DNA from: Myxococcales bacterium
GTDB taxonomy: Bacteria; Myxococcota_A; Polyangia; Palsa-1104; JAEUJZ01
Reading direction: 5' to 3'
Assembly (NCBI GenBank): GCA_016794465.1
Contig: JAEUKA010000051.1
Coordinates: forward strand, 1 to 64,000
DNA: 64,000 nt
A program made the translations under genes and the position numbers. The notes under the pieces are model-generated. The model was not told the origin of the DNA. It saw only the letters and a list, made by a program, of their open reading frames with translations, and did not search any database. Shown one piece after another: positions 17,730 to 25,317 of this stretch (positions are counted from its first letter, which is position 1; each line of letters opens with the position of its first letter).

Positions 17730-17951
17730 TTCCCGATGGATGATTCCGATCTCATGGGCAGCCTGCAGTCCGGCGCAGATCTCGATCACGATCGGGAGGG
17801 CGCGGCTGATCGGCAGCGCGATCGGCTGGCCTTGCTCGACACCCAGCACCTGAGACAGCGGGGCGCCATCGATCAACTCCATGGTCAGGAACTTTTCACC
17901 CAAGTGCTCGCCGATGTCGTACATGCGCGCGCTGGTTGGAAAAAGCCTGGT
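17730..17951 (-). pseudogene. Relic of a eukaryote-like Ser/Thr protein kinase
   Basis: In the minus frame, ~70 codons read as the middle of a protein kinase N-lobe and alphaE helix: YDIGEHLGEKFLTMELIDG, then ICAGLQAAHEIGIIHRE, where HRDLKP is expected. The Gly-loop, the beta3 lysine and everything after the HRD position are missing, and flanking sequence in the same frame shows no kinase similarity. The relic lies between the hybrid histidine kinase and the recombinase. It is best explained as a deleted kinase gene. The 429 bp gap between the flanking genes holds nothing else recognisable. Confidence 0.75.
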
Positions 17952-18088
17952 GATCTGGCGGGGTTGCGGCGGTCGGCGGGTGGCGGGTCTGGCGGGCGTT
18001 CGGACGCTTCGAGGCGCACCTACATCGGCTGGGCGGTGCATAAGCGGGGCACGGGCCGTGATACGATGACGGCGGGGGTCTTTCGGAG

Positions 18089-19189
18089 ATGGGCGACATC
18101 ATCCGCAAGAAGAAGAACGGCAAGGTCCTTGGCTGGTACATCCGCTGGGTGGATCTGGACGGCAAGCGCAAGCAGCGGGCGAGTCATCAGCCCACCTTTG
18201 CGCTGGCCAAGCGGCTGCTGCTGGAGATCGAAGCGCGGGTGGCACGCGGTCAGGCGGGCCTGATCGAGCCGACGCAACAGGCACCGCTGTCGCTCTCGCA
18301 GCTGTGCGAGCGGTGGCTGGCCGAGTGTGGTGGTCCGAAAGTGAAAGATCTGTCGCGCTATCGGGCGGCGGCTGAGACGGCGCTGCGGCGCTGCTTGCCG
18401 CTGATTGGGGCGGTGGAGCTGACCGCGCTGTCGCGGCTTCACCTCGAGCGGGTACGGGACACGCTGGCGCTGCGCTATCGGCCCAACACGGTGCGGGCCT
18501 CGCTCAGGCCGCTGGGAACGTGTCTGTCGTGGGCGGTGCGGCAAGGGCTGTTGTCGCAGAGTCCGGCCCGGGGCATCGAGCTGCCGCGCCGGGAAAGCTC
18601 GCTGGAATACCTGTCGCTGGCGGAGGCGCGGCGACTGCTCGACTGTAGCGAGCTGCGGGCCAAGGAGCGGGGCTGCCCAGCGCATGGATCTCGGGCGGTG
18701 GCGATTGCGCTGGCGCTGCGGCTGGGGCTGCGGCGCGGAGAGATCTTTGGCCTGCGCTGGTCGGATCTCGATCTGGAACAGGGACGGCTGACGGTGGCAC
18801 GCAGCTATGGTCTTCTGCCCAAGTCGGGCAAGCCGCGTCACCTGCCGCTGCCGCAGACACTCTTGCCACTGCTGCGAGCCTGGCTGCCGCTGTGTCCCAA
18901 GACCCGCGAGCGGCTGGTCTGCCCGGTGCGGCATCAAGGAACCTGGGGGATGTCGAGTCGGCGCGCCACCCACGGACTGGCGAAGCTGCTGAAGCGGGCC
19001 GACTGTCCACCGCTTGCGCGCGGCTGGCACGCGCTGCGCCACACCTTCGCTTCGCAGTTTGTGATGCAGGGCGGCAACATCCTGACCTTGCAGCGGCTGC
19101 TGGGACACGCCGACATTGCGATGACGCTGGTCTACAGCCACCTGGCGCCCGACTTTGTGGCCGGCGAGCTGGATCGGCTGAAGTACTGA
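18089..19189 (+). CDS. Tyrosine recombinase / integrase
   Basis: The 366-residue product has an N-terminal Arm/SAM-like region (WYIRWVDLDGKRKQRAS resembles the phage-type Arm-binding beta sheet), a core-binding domain (LSLSQLCERWLAECGG) and a C-terminal catalytic domain. Catalytic residues are visible: Arg215 in LRRGEIFGLRW, Lys in the SGKPRHLPL beta-hairpin, His314 and Arg317 in HALRHTF, His340 in GHADIAMTL, and the nucleophile Tyr349 in VYSHL. All are intact. No excisionase, phage genes or tRNA lie nearby, so it is a solitary integrase, either a remnant of an element or a domesticated recombinase. The initiation site is GGAG overlapping the ATG. The flanking kinase relic suggests past rearrangement. 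Confidence 0.93.
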   Translation: MGDIIRKKKNGKVLGWYIRWVDLDGKRKQRASHQPTFALAKRLLLEIEARVARGQAGLIEPTQQAPLSLSQLCERWLAECGGPKVKDLSRYRAAAETALRRCLPLIGAVELTALSRLHLERVRDTLALRYRPNTVRASLRPLGTCLSWAVRQGLLSQSPARGIELPRRESSLEYLSLAEARRLLDCSELRAKERGCPAHGSRAVAIALALRLGLRRGEIFGLRWSDLDLEQGRLTVARSYGLLPKSGKPRHLPLPQTLLPLLRAWLPLCPKTRERLVCPVRHQGTWGMSSRRATHGLAKLLKRADCPPLARGWHALRHTFASQFVMQGGNILTLQRLLGHADIAMTLVYSHLAPDFVAGELDRLKY

Positions 19190-19209
19190 CGCCCCGCCGC
19201 CGTGCGCGA

Positions 19210-19710
19210 CTAGGCCGCCGGAAGGCGACCGTTCTTGCTCATGAAGGTGGCGGAGTGCTCCAGGCTGCGCTCGATCTCTGAGGCCGCGAACTTTTCGATC
19301 TGGCCGCCGATGCCGAAGATCTTGACCTCGATCTCCCAGTCCATGATGCGGCGGCAGGCGTTGTCGCCGGCAGGAACCACGCGCATCGTGTAACCCATCC
19401 GCAGCTTGTCGCGCATCACCGACGGTGCCATCACCGCTGATACCGTGTCCGAGCCCTTGTGGTGGGTCACCGACTCTTCGTAGTTGAAGCCGCCGCCGAC
19501 CAGCTTCTTAATAAACGCCGGCATGTTGTCCTGCGGCGTGACGCGGTTCTTCATCGTCCACACCGCTCCGTCGACACTGTGAGCCAGCGGCTCGTAGCTT
19601 TGGACTTTCATGGCCTCGATGTTGAGGCGCTTCATGAACGCGGGGTCGAACGTAAGCTCGATGAAACGGCTGGCTGGTATCTCGACGCGATGCTCTTTGC
19701 TAAAGCGCAT
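19210..19710 (-). CDS. DUF2505-like SRPBCC protein
   Basis: This 166-residue protein begins MRFSKEHRVEIPASRFIELTFDPAF and contains alternating beta strands with a C-terminal long helix (IEKFAASEIERSLEHSATFMSKN). This is the pattern of DUF2505/SRPBCC (START-like, helix-grip) proteins, which bind hydrophobic ligands; no ligand is known for this family. No signal peptide or membrane helix is seen. The ATG at 19710 has GGGAG upstream on the minus strand. It converges with the recombinase and lies 3' to the Pro/Glu/Ala-repeat gene. Confidence 0.75.
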   Translation of the reverse strand: MRFSKEHRVEIPASRFIELTFDPAFMKRLNIEAMKVQSYEPLAHSVDGAVWTMKNRVTPQDNMPAFIKKLVGGGFNYEESVTHHKGSDTVSAVMAPSVMRDKLRMGYTMRVVPAGDNACRRIMDWEIEVKIFGIGGQIEKFAASEIERSLEHSATFMSKNGRLPAA

Positions 19711-19826
19711 GGAAGAACTCCCTCGTGTGTGGCTCAAGTCGCCAAGCGACCGGCGCACGCTAGCAAAGTTTGGACGCGAGGGAAAAGCGGAATGACCGAC
19801 GCAGGTCGAAGCGGAGGGGCTGGCGC

Positions 19827-20417
19827 TTAGCGACGACGAGGCTTTTTCTTGGCTTTGCTGGCCGCCGGCTTCTTGTCGCCCGCCTTGGTGGTGGACTTGC
19901 CGTCTTCGTCGTCTTCGTCGCCATTCGCCGCTTCGGCGGGAGTCTGCTTCGACGGTGCTGCCTCTGCACTGCCATCGGCGGGCTTGGCTTCGGCAGGCTT
20001 GGCTTCAGCGACGGGCTCGACGGGCTTGGCTTCAGCGACAGGCTCAGCGGGCTTGGCTTCAACGACGGGCTCAGCGGGCTTGGCTTCAGCGACGGGCTCA
20101 GCGGGCTTGACCTCGACCACGGGCGCGGGCGGCGCGGGCTCGGGCTCAAACTCGACGCCTGCACCGACCTCGGCACCCAGCCCGAGCAGCCAGCGCGGCA
20201 GCTTCACCATGTCCGTCGGCACCACCAGCATGCCAGCGCCCGCACCTTCGCGAACGCGACGGACCTTGCCGCTCAAGCTGTGCTCCCCGGCGGTCACCTG
20301 GAGCGCGGTCGCCACCGGCATCGGACTGTCGAGCTCGATGAACAGGCCCCCGTCCTGCAAGCGGAAGCGCGGCTCCTTGGCGATGGGAAGAGACTGATAA
20401 ATGACCTGTATGCTCAT
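19827..20417 (-). CDS. Small PilZ-like domain protein with Pro/Glu/Ala-Lys repeats
   Basis: The 196-residue product is not firmly assigned. Residues 1-100 form a compact beta-rich domain (FRLQDGGLFIELDSPMPVATALQVTAGEHSLSG...) that resembles an atypical PilZ fold, lacking the usual RxxxR motif. After it come about four copies of a nine-residue repeat KPAEPVAEA, encoded by 27 bp direct repeats. A Ser/Asp-rich spacer and a basic tail ending KAKKKPRRR follow, which could bind nucleic acid or polyanions. ATG 20417 is preferred over an in-frame ATG at 20435. The gene is divergent from glmS (192 bp apart). Confidence 0.65.
   Translation of the reverse strand: MSIQVIYQSLPIAKEPRFRLQDGGLFIELDSPMPVATALQVTAGEHSLSGKVRRVREGAGAGMLVVPTDMVKLPRWLLGLGAEVGAGVEFEPEPAPPAPVVEVKPAEPVAEAKPAEPVVEAKPAEPVAEAKPVEPVAEAKPAEAKPADGSAEAAPSKQTPAEAANGDEDDEDGKSTTKAGDKKPAASKAKKKPRRR
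19985..20125. repeat. 27 bp coding minisatellite
   Basis: In-frame direct repeats encode KPAEPVAEA and variants (KPAEPVVEA, KPVEPVAEA) in the preceding gene. Copies differ by single bases, implying recent duplication followed by drift. Confidence 0.85.
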
Positions 20418-20609
20418 AGTCCCATAGGGTATCAAAAGCGCATTTGCGCCGGCAACGCGGAGCGCGCAAAATCGCCTCCCAGTGCGAGTACGCTGCCCGT
20501 CACGTACGGTAGTTCACGACCGCTGCTTACCAGGCCATACAGGTCCTACAGCGGGCGTTTTGACAGCGACTTGGTGCCGGCCGCTTCGACTTATGGGATA
20601 CATACACCT

Positions 20610-22463
20610 ATGTGCGGAATCATCGGATACATCGGACCCAAGCAAGTAACCCCGCTGCTGCTGGAAGCGCTGCGGCGCCTGGAATATCGCGGCTACGACT
20701 CGGCGGGCGTGGCCGTTCTGAGCGAGCCAGTGACGGGCGAGGCGCCGCGCGAGCTGCAAGTCGTTCGCTGTCGCGGCAAGCTGAGCGAGCTAGAGGGGCA
20801 GCTGGCTGAGGGCGCTCCCGTCGGTCATGTCGGCATCGGTCACACGCGCTGGGCCACGCACGGACGGCCCTCGGACGAAAATGCGCATCCGCATCGCTTC
20901 CGCTCGGTCGCGGTGGTTCACAACGGCATCATCGAAAACTACCTGCTCCTCAAGCGCTCGCTGAGCGATCGCGGGCACACGTTTTCATCGGAAACCGACA
21001 CCGAGATCATCGCGCACTTGATCTGGGAAGAGCTGGCGCAGGTCGAGCCGGGGCCGGATCGGCTGCTGCTGGCGACGCGGCGGGCGCTGAAGCTGGTCGA
21101 GGGAGCGTATGCAGTCGTGGTGCTGTGTACCGATACGCCCGACGAGATTGTCTGCGCCAAGAGCGCCTCGCCGCTGGTCGTTGGGCTGGGAGACGGTGAG
21201 AACCTGATTGCCTCGGATGTGCCGGCGCTTTTGCCGCACACGCGACGGGTGATCTTCCTGGAAGAAGGCGATCTGGCGCAGCTGACGCGGAGTCGAGTGC
21301 GCGTCGTCGGGCTCGATGGTATCGAGCGACAGCGGCCGGTGCGGCAGATTACGTGGTCGCTGCTGGCCGCCGAAAAAGATGGCTACAAGCACTTCATGTT
21401 GAAGGAAATCCACGAGCAGCCTCGGGCGGTGACCGATACGCTGCGGGGTCGGCTGCTGCACTCGCCACCTTCGGCGCTGCTCGATGGCTTTGAGATTGAT
21501 CCGACGCAGGTCCGGCGGCTGTTCATCCTCGCGTGTGGGACCTCGTATCATGCGTCGCTGGTCGGCAAGTACCTGATCGAGTCGCTGGCGCGGATACCGG
21601 TTGAGGTGGATCTGGCCTCGGAGTTTCGCTACCGCGATCCGATCGTGAAGCCGGGTGACTTGGTGGTCGCGGTGTCGCAGTCGGGAGAGACAGCCGACAC
21701 CCTGGCAGCGATTCGCGAGGCCCAGAAGAAGGGCGCCCAGGTCTTTTCGATTGCCAACGTGCTGGACTCGTCGATTCCGCGTGCGTCGAGCCACTCGCTG
21801 TATACCCACGCCGGTCCGGAGATTGGCGTGGCATCGACCAAGGCGTTTACGACGCAGCTGATTGCGCTGGCACTGCTGGCGCTGCATCTCGGACGACGCA
21901 GTGGCAATCTCTCGGAGGAGGCGGCGGCGGACTTCGTCCACGAGCTGACGGCGCTGCCGGCCAAGCTTTCGCAGGTGCTCCACACCGCCGAGCAGCTTCA
22001 GCAGCTGGCGCGAACCTACGGGCACGCGCGCGACATGCTGTACCTGGGACGGGGGCCGCAGTTTCCGATTGCCTTGGAAGGCGCGCTCAAGCTCAAAGAG
22101 ATCTCGTACATTCACGCCGAGGGTTTTGCGGCGGGCGAGATGAAGCATGGGCCGATCGCGCTCATCGACGAGGGCATGCCGGTGCTGGTGCTGGCGCCAC
22201 ACGACGGTGGCTACGAAAAAGTGCTATCGAACCTGTCGGAGGTCAAGGCGCGCGGCGGGCGGGTCATCGCGATTACCACCGAGGGGGATCGCTCGCTGAC
22301 AGCGCTGGCCGATCATGTCGTCGAGGTGCCGGCGGTGCATCCGCTGCTGGCGCCGGTGATTACGGTGGTGCCGCTGCAGCTGTTTGCCTATTACGTCGCG
22401 GACTTCAAAGGCACCGATGTCGACCAGCCGCGCAACCTCGCCAAGTCGGTGACGGTCGAGTAA
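20610..22463 (+). CDS. glmS: Glutamine-fructose-6-phosphate aminotransferase (isomerising)
   Basis: GlmS makes glucosamine 6-phosphate from fructose 6-phosphate and glutamine, the entry to peptidoglycan and LPS precursors. The 617-residue length is typical. Met1 is followed by the glutaminase nucleophile Cys2 (MCGIIGYIGPKQ). HTRWATHG, NGIIENY and SETDTE are the amidotransferase landmarks. Two SIS domains follow (LACGTSYHASLVGKY, VAVSQSGETADT; LYLGRGPQFPIALEGALKLKE, AEGFAAGEMKHGPIAL), and the C-terminal DQPRNLAKSVTVE is diagnostic. A much longer in-frame extension upstream is rejected because Cys2 must be N-terminal. No glmS ribozyme-like leader was recognised. Confidence 0.98.
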   Translation: MCGIIGYIGPKQVTPLLLEALRRLEYRGYDSAGVAVLSEPVTGEAPRELQVVRCRGKLSELEGQLAEGAPVGHVGIGHTRWATHGRPSDENAHPHRFRSVAVVHNGIIENYLLLKRSLSDRGHTFSSETDTEIIAHLIWEELAQVEPGPDRLLLATRRALKLVEGAYAVVVLCTDTPDEIVCAKSASPLVVGLGDGENLIASDVPALLPHTRRVIFLEEGDLAQLTRSRVRVVGLDGIERQRPVRQITWSLLAAEKDGYKHFMLKEIHEQPRAVTDTLRGRLLHSPPSALLDGFEIDPTQVRRLFILACGTSYHASLVGKYLIESLARIPVEVDLASEFRYRDPIVKPGDLVVAVSQSGETADTLAAIREAQKKGAQVFSIANVLDSSIPRASSHSLYTHAGPEIGVASTKAFTTQLIALALLALHLGRRSGNLSEEAAADFVHELTALPAKLSQVLHTAEQLQQLARTYGHARDMLYLGRGPQFPIALEGALKLKEISYIHAEGFAAGEMKHGPIALIDEGMPVLVLAPHDGGYEKVLSNLSEVKARGGRVIAITTEGDRSLTALADHVVEVPAVHPLLAPVITVVPLQLFAYYVADFKGTDVDQPRNLAKSVTVE

Positions 22464-22490
22464 GCCGCGTAGCTTCGAGAGGAACTTGTG

Positions 22491-23096
22491 ATGAAGACCC
22501 AAACTCCCCAAGGACACCAAGATCTCGGTCTGCTGATTGGCGCCGGGGCAGATGCAACGGCCCTGTCGACCTATCTGGATGGACTCGACGACGCGGCCCG
22601 GGTTCGCGAAGTGCGCTCGCTGGCCCGCAAGGATCTGGGGGCGCTGTACGAGCGCTGTGCAAGCTCGCCGCCGCTGCGACTCGGAGACTTTCTGCCGGCG
22701 TCGATTCCGACAGGACAGACCGTGATCTGCGCCGGGCTCAACAACCTGCCGATGTTTCGCGTGTTTGAAAAGCGGCTGGTGCGCACCGCCAGCGGTCAGG
22801 TCTTCGGCTTCAACTTCCAGTCGATGAGCTTTTTCACTGGACCTGGCTATTTTGAAGTCACCGAGTCAGGCAGCGAGCTTCTGTTCGACTACACCAAGGT
22901 GCCGAGCCAGAGCGACGTGCCCGCCGACTGGCCCAAGGTCAAGCCCAACAGCAGCGGCTTTTCGATGTTTGTCTACCAAGACCTACATGACTTTTGCCGG
23001 CGGGTGTCGCGCGATGTGGTGATCGGCCACGCGACGCGCCGACAAGAGTCTCTGCCGCAGTACTTTGTCTTGGCGAGGCGGTCGGACGGAGCCTAA
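22491..23096 (+). CDS. Conserved-looking hypothetical protein, 201 aa
   Basis: The product is not recognised. It is soluble with no signal peptide. It starts with a helical region (residues 1-60, Leu/Ala/Arg-rich), then an alpha/beta segment with VICAGLNNLPMFRVFEKRLVR, FGFNFQSMSFFTGPGYFEV and VYQDLHDFCRRVSRDVVIG. The aromatic-rich central part looks like a beta-barrel or small-ligand fold. GAGAGGA is 7 bp before ATG 22491; GTG 22488 is also possible but gives a spacing of only 4 bp. It follows glmS by 27 bp and may be cotranscribed with it. Confidence 0.7.
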   Translation: MKTQTPQGHQDLGLLIGAGADATALSTYLDGLDDAARVREVRSLARKDLGALYERCASSPPLRLGDFLPASIPTGQTVICAGLNNLPMFRVFEKRLVRTASGQVFGFNFQSMSFFTGPGYFEVTESGSELLFDYTKVPSQSDVPADWPKVKPNSSGFSMFVYQDLHDFCRRVSRDVVIGHATRRQESLPQYFVLARRSDGA

Positions 23097-23106
23097 GCGG
23101 ACGCGG

Positions 23107-23541
23107 TTACGAGGCGGAGTGCTCGAGCTCGAGGTGAACGCGAGCGAAGCGGAGGAAGTCGGCCTCGGTGAGGATGCCGACCAGCTTGCCACCTGAGACG
23201 ACCGGCAGGCAGCCGTACTTGTGCTTCTCGAGGATGCGTGCAGCGTCGGCTGCCGAGGCTTCCGGGGTGGTGGTGAGCACGTCCTTGACCATCACCATCT
23301 CGATCGGGATGTCGCGGGCGATCTCGGAGATGCGCTCGTTGGTGGGGCTGCCGTGGCTGACCCAGGCGGCGAGCAGGGTGCGGTGGGTGACCAGCCCGAC
23401 CAAGTGATCGTCACCATCGACGACGGGCAGGTGACGAATGCGGCCGACGCGCATGATGCGGTCCGCCAGGTCCAGGCTGTCGCCGACGCGGAGCGCCTCA
23501 ACGACTTCGGTCATGATGTCTTTCACAGAAGTGATCGCCAT
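23107..23541 (-). CDS. Tandem CBS-domain protein
   Basis: This stand-alone Bateman module of 144 residues has two CBS domains: residues ~5-65 (VKDIMTEVVEALRVGDSL...IRHLPVVDGDDHLVGLVTHR) and ~75-140 (MVKDVLTTTPEASAADAARIL...GCLPVVSGGKLVGILTEADFL). Such modules bind adenine nucleotides or (p)ppApp/c-di-AMP and act as energy sensors; the ligand here is unknown. GGAGGA precedes the ATG at 23541. Upstream in-frame sequence belongs to the opposite-strand glycosylase gene and is rejected. It is divergent from the uracil-DNA glycosylase. Confidence 0.92.
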   Translation of the reverse strand: MAITSVKDIMTEVVEALRVGDSLDLADRIMRVGRIRHLPVVDGDDHLVGLVTHRTLLAAWVSHGSPTNERISEIARDIPIEMVMVKDVLTTTPEASAADAARILEKHKYGCLPVVSGGKLVGILTEADFLRFARVHLELEHSAS

Positions 23542-23638
23542 TGCTTCCTCCAAAGCGGAGCCCGACAGCGGTGGGCAGTAGTCCCCAGCAGTTCCAAGAT
23601 ACGTCGCAAGCCGCGAATTTGCATTAGTATCTCTGCCC

Positions 23639-24814
23639 ATGGCGTACCCACCTCCGCCCACAGCGGGTTCCACAGACGGGCTTTCCGGCGTTACGGACGC
23701 GGACTCGGCTGGGTCGTCTGGCTTGCACGCCGACCCGCTCCGTGCAGAGCTGCGAGAGGTGGCGACTGCCCTGCGCGCCCGCCTGACGTGGATCAAGCAA
23801 GGTGGCGTTGACGCGGTGCCGGCGCAGACAGTGAAGCGGGCCGCTCGACAGCCAGTGAGCGTACCGACTTCTGGGACAGCGAGGGCCAGCCAGCGGGACG
23901 TACACCATGGCCCACCACCTTCCGCCGCGCCGAGCAGCAACCTTCCACCGGCCTGGGACGAGCGACCGCCACCTGAAGATCTCGGACCACCGCGCGCGCC
24001 CGATGATGCGGCGGCGCTGGCCCGGGCAGCGGTGGAGAGTGCCTCGCGGCTGGCAGCTCGATCCCCGGCGGCTGCACCACGTGGGGCTGCTCGTCGACCG
24101 ACTGCTGCGTCTGCGCCGTCCGCTGCATCGCCAGCTCCGGTGGGCAGCGTGACCTATCCCGAGCTTGCGGTGCTACCGCGCGGGGCCGAGGGTCTGCGCA
24201 TCATCCGTGAGTTCGTCGGAGACTGTCGCCGCTGCAAGCTCTGTCATGGTCGAAATCAGCTGGTCTTTGGCGAAGGCAGCCCGACGCCGCTGCTGGCGTT
24301 CGTCGGTGAAGGTCCGGGCGCAGATGAAGATCGCAGTGGCCAGCCCTTCGTCGGTGCCGCTGGCGAGCTGCTTTCCAAAATGATCAAAGCGATGGGCGAG
24401 CACGCGCTCAAGCTGGGCTGGCCGGACCTGGGGGCTCGACTGTCGCGTGAGCAGGTCTATATCGGCAACGTCGTCAAGTGTCGGCCACCCGGCAATCGCG
24501 TCCCCGAGCCCGATGAGATCGCTGCCTGTGGAGACTTCATCTCTGCCCAGCTGCGGGCGACCCAGCCGCAGGTGATTGTCGCGCTCGGGCGGACCCCGAC
24601 GCAGTTTCTGCTGGAAAACAGTGCGCCGCTGGGACGGCTGCGTGGACAGTTTGGCGACTGGCAGGGCGTGCCGGTGATGCCGACCTACCACCCGGCCTAT
24701 CTGCTGCGTACTCCCTCGGCGAAAGCACAGGTCTGGGAAGACCTGAAGCTTGTCATCAACCGTCTGGCCGAGCTGTCGAGCGAAGCGTCGGCACGCCCGG
24801 CGTCGCCTGTCTAA
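23639..24814 (+). CDS. Family 4 (Fe-S) uracil-DNA glycosylase with long N-terminal extension
   Basis: The enzyme removes uracil from DNA in base-excision repair. The catalytic domain spans residues ~170-385. It has Fe-S cluster Cys residues in CRRCKLC, VKCRPPGNR and AACGDF, the GEGPGADEDRSGQPFVG motif of family 4 UDG, IGNVVKCRPPGNR, and the distal YHPAYLLR motif. About 165 N-terminal residues are low-complexity Ala/Pro/Arg-rich and probably disordered. Family 4 enzymes are usually ~200-250 residues, so the extension is notable and might target the enzyme to DNA or a partner. The ATG at 23639 is the first available. Confidence 0.93.
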   Translation: MAYPPPPTAGSTDGLSGVTDADSAGSSGLHADPLRAELREVATALRARLTWIKQGGVDAVPAQTVKRAARQPVSVPTSGTARASQRDVHHGPPPSAAPSSNLPPAWDERPPPEDLGPPRAPDDAAALARAAVESASRLAARSPAAAPRGAARRPTAASAPSAASPAPVGSVTYPELAVLPRGAEGLRIIREFVGDCRRCKLCHGRNQLVFGEGSPTPLLAFVGEGPGADEDRSGQPFVGAAGELLSKMIKAMGEHALKLGWPDLGARLSREQVYIGNVVKCRPPGNRVPEPDEIAACGDFISAQLRATQPQVIVALGRTPTQFLLENSAPLGRLRGQFGDWQGVPVMPTYHPAYLLRTPSAKAQVWEDLKLVINRLAELSSEASARPASPV

Positions 24815-24828
24815 GAAAGGAATCCGTG

Positions 24829-25317
24829 ATGACCCGCTCCTGTTTCGTCGCAAAGACTCGTTCGGTGGTGTGTGCTGTGGTGCTGGCCCTGGCGATCTCG
24901 CCGGCCTTGGCGGGTCCGCCTGCGGGCAGCATCGTCGTGACCGAGCGGCGCATGAACCCCGCGCTGCGCAGCTTCCAGGAAGACCTGAAGGCCGAAGCCA
25001 CCAAGGTCCTGACCAAGAAGCCCGAGCACGAAAACTGGAAGATCTTCTTTATCGCCTACCTGAAGAAGGCTGCCGGGGACAGCAAGGTCAACGTGGTGTT
25101 CTACGACGCCGGGCAGTCGCTCAAGCCGGGTCAGCCGCGCGAGCCGCTCCACTTTGCCGAGATTGGCACCAAGCCGGATACCAAGGTGCTGATGTCGGAT
25201 TTGGAGCTACGCCCCGATCAAGGCTTCAAAGAGGGCGGCAAGTATCAGGTGCTGATTACGCGGCTGATCAACGGGAAGGAAGAAGTCTTCGCCCGGACGC
25301 TGGTGGACCTAAAGTAG
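24829..25317 (+). CDS. Small exported protein of unknown function
   Basis: The 162-residue product has a typical Sec signal peptide (SVVCAVVLALAISPALAGP). The mature part is a beta-rich domain (WKIFFIAYLKKAA, SKVNVVFYDAGQ, KYQVLITRLINGKEEVFARTLVDLK) reminiscent of immunoglobulin-like or C2-type sandwiches, but no family is recognised. It contains no Cys after the signal, so it is not a lipoprotein. AAAGGA precedes ATG 24829 by 7 bp. The 3' end overlaps the end of the convergent Lon-like gene by 50 bp. Confidence 0.75.
   Translation: MTRSCFVAKTRSVVCAVVLALAISPALAGPPAGSIVVTERRMNPALRSFQEDLKAEATKVLTKKPEHENWKIFFIAYLKKAAGDSKVNVVFYDAGQSLKPGQPREPLHFAEIGTKPDTKVLMSDLELRPDQGFKEGGKYQVLITRLINGKEEVFARTLVDLK

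Noticed and set aside
19190..19210. tRNA or att site at the integrase
   Set aside because: No tRNA-like fold or direct repeats recognised by eye on either side.
19770..20609. 280-residue N-terminal extension of GlmS
   Set aside because: The glutaminase Cys must follow the initiator Met; the extension is antisense to the repeat gene at 19827-20417.
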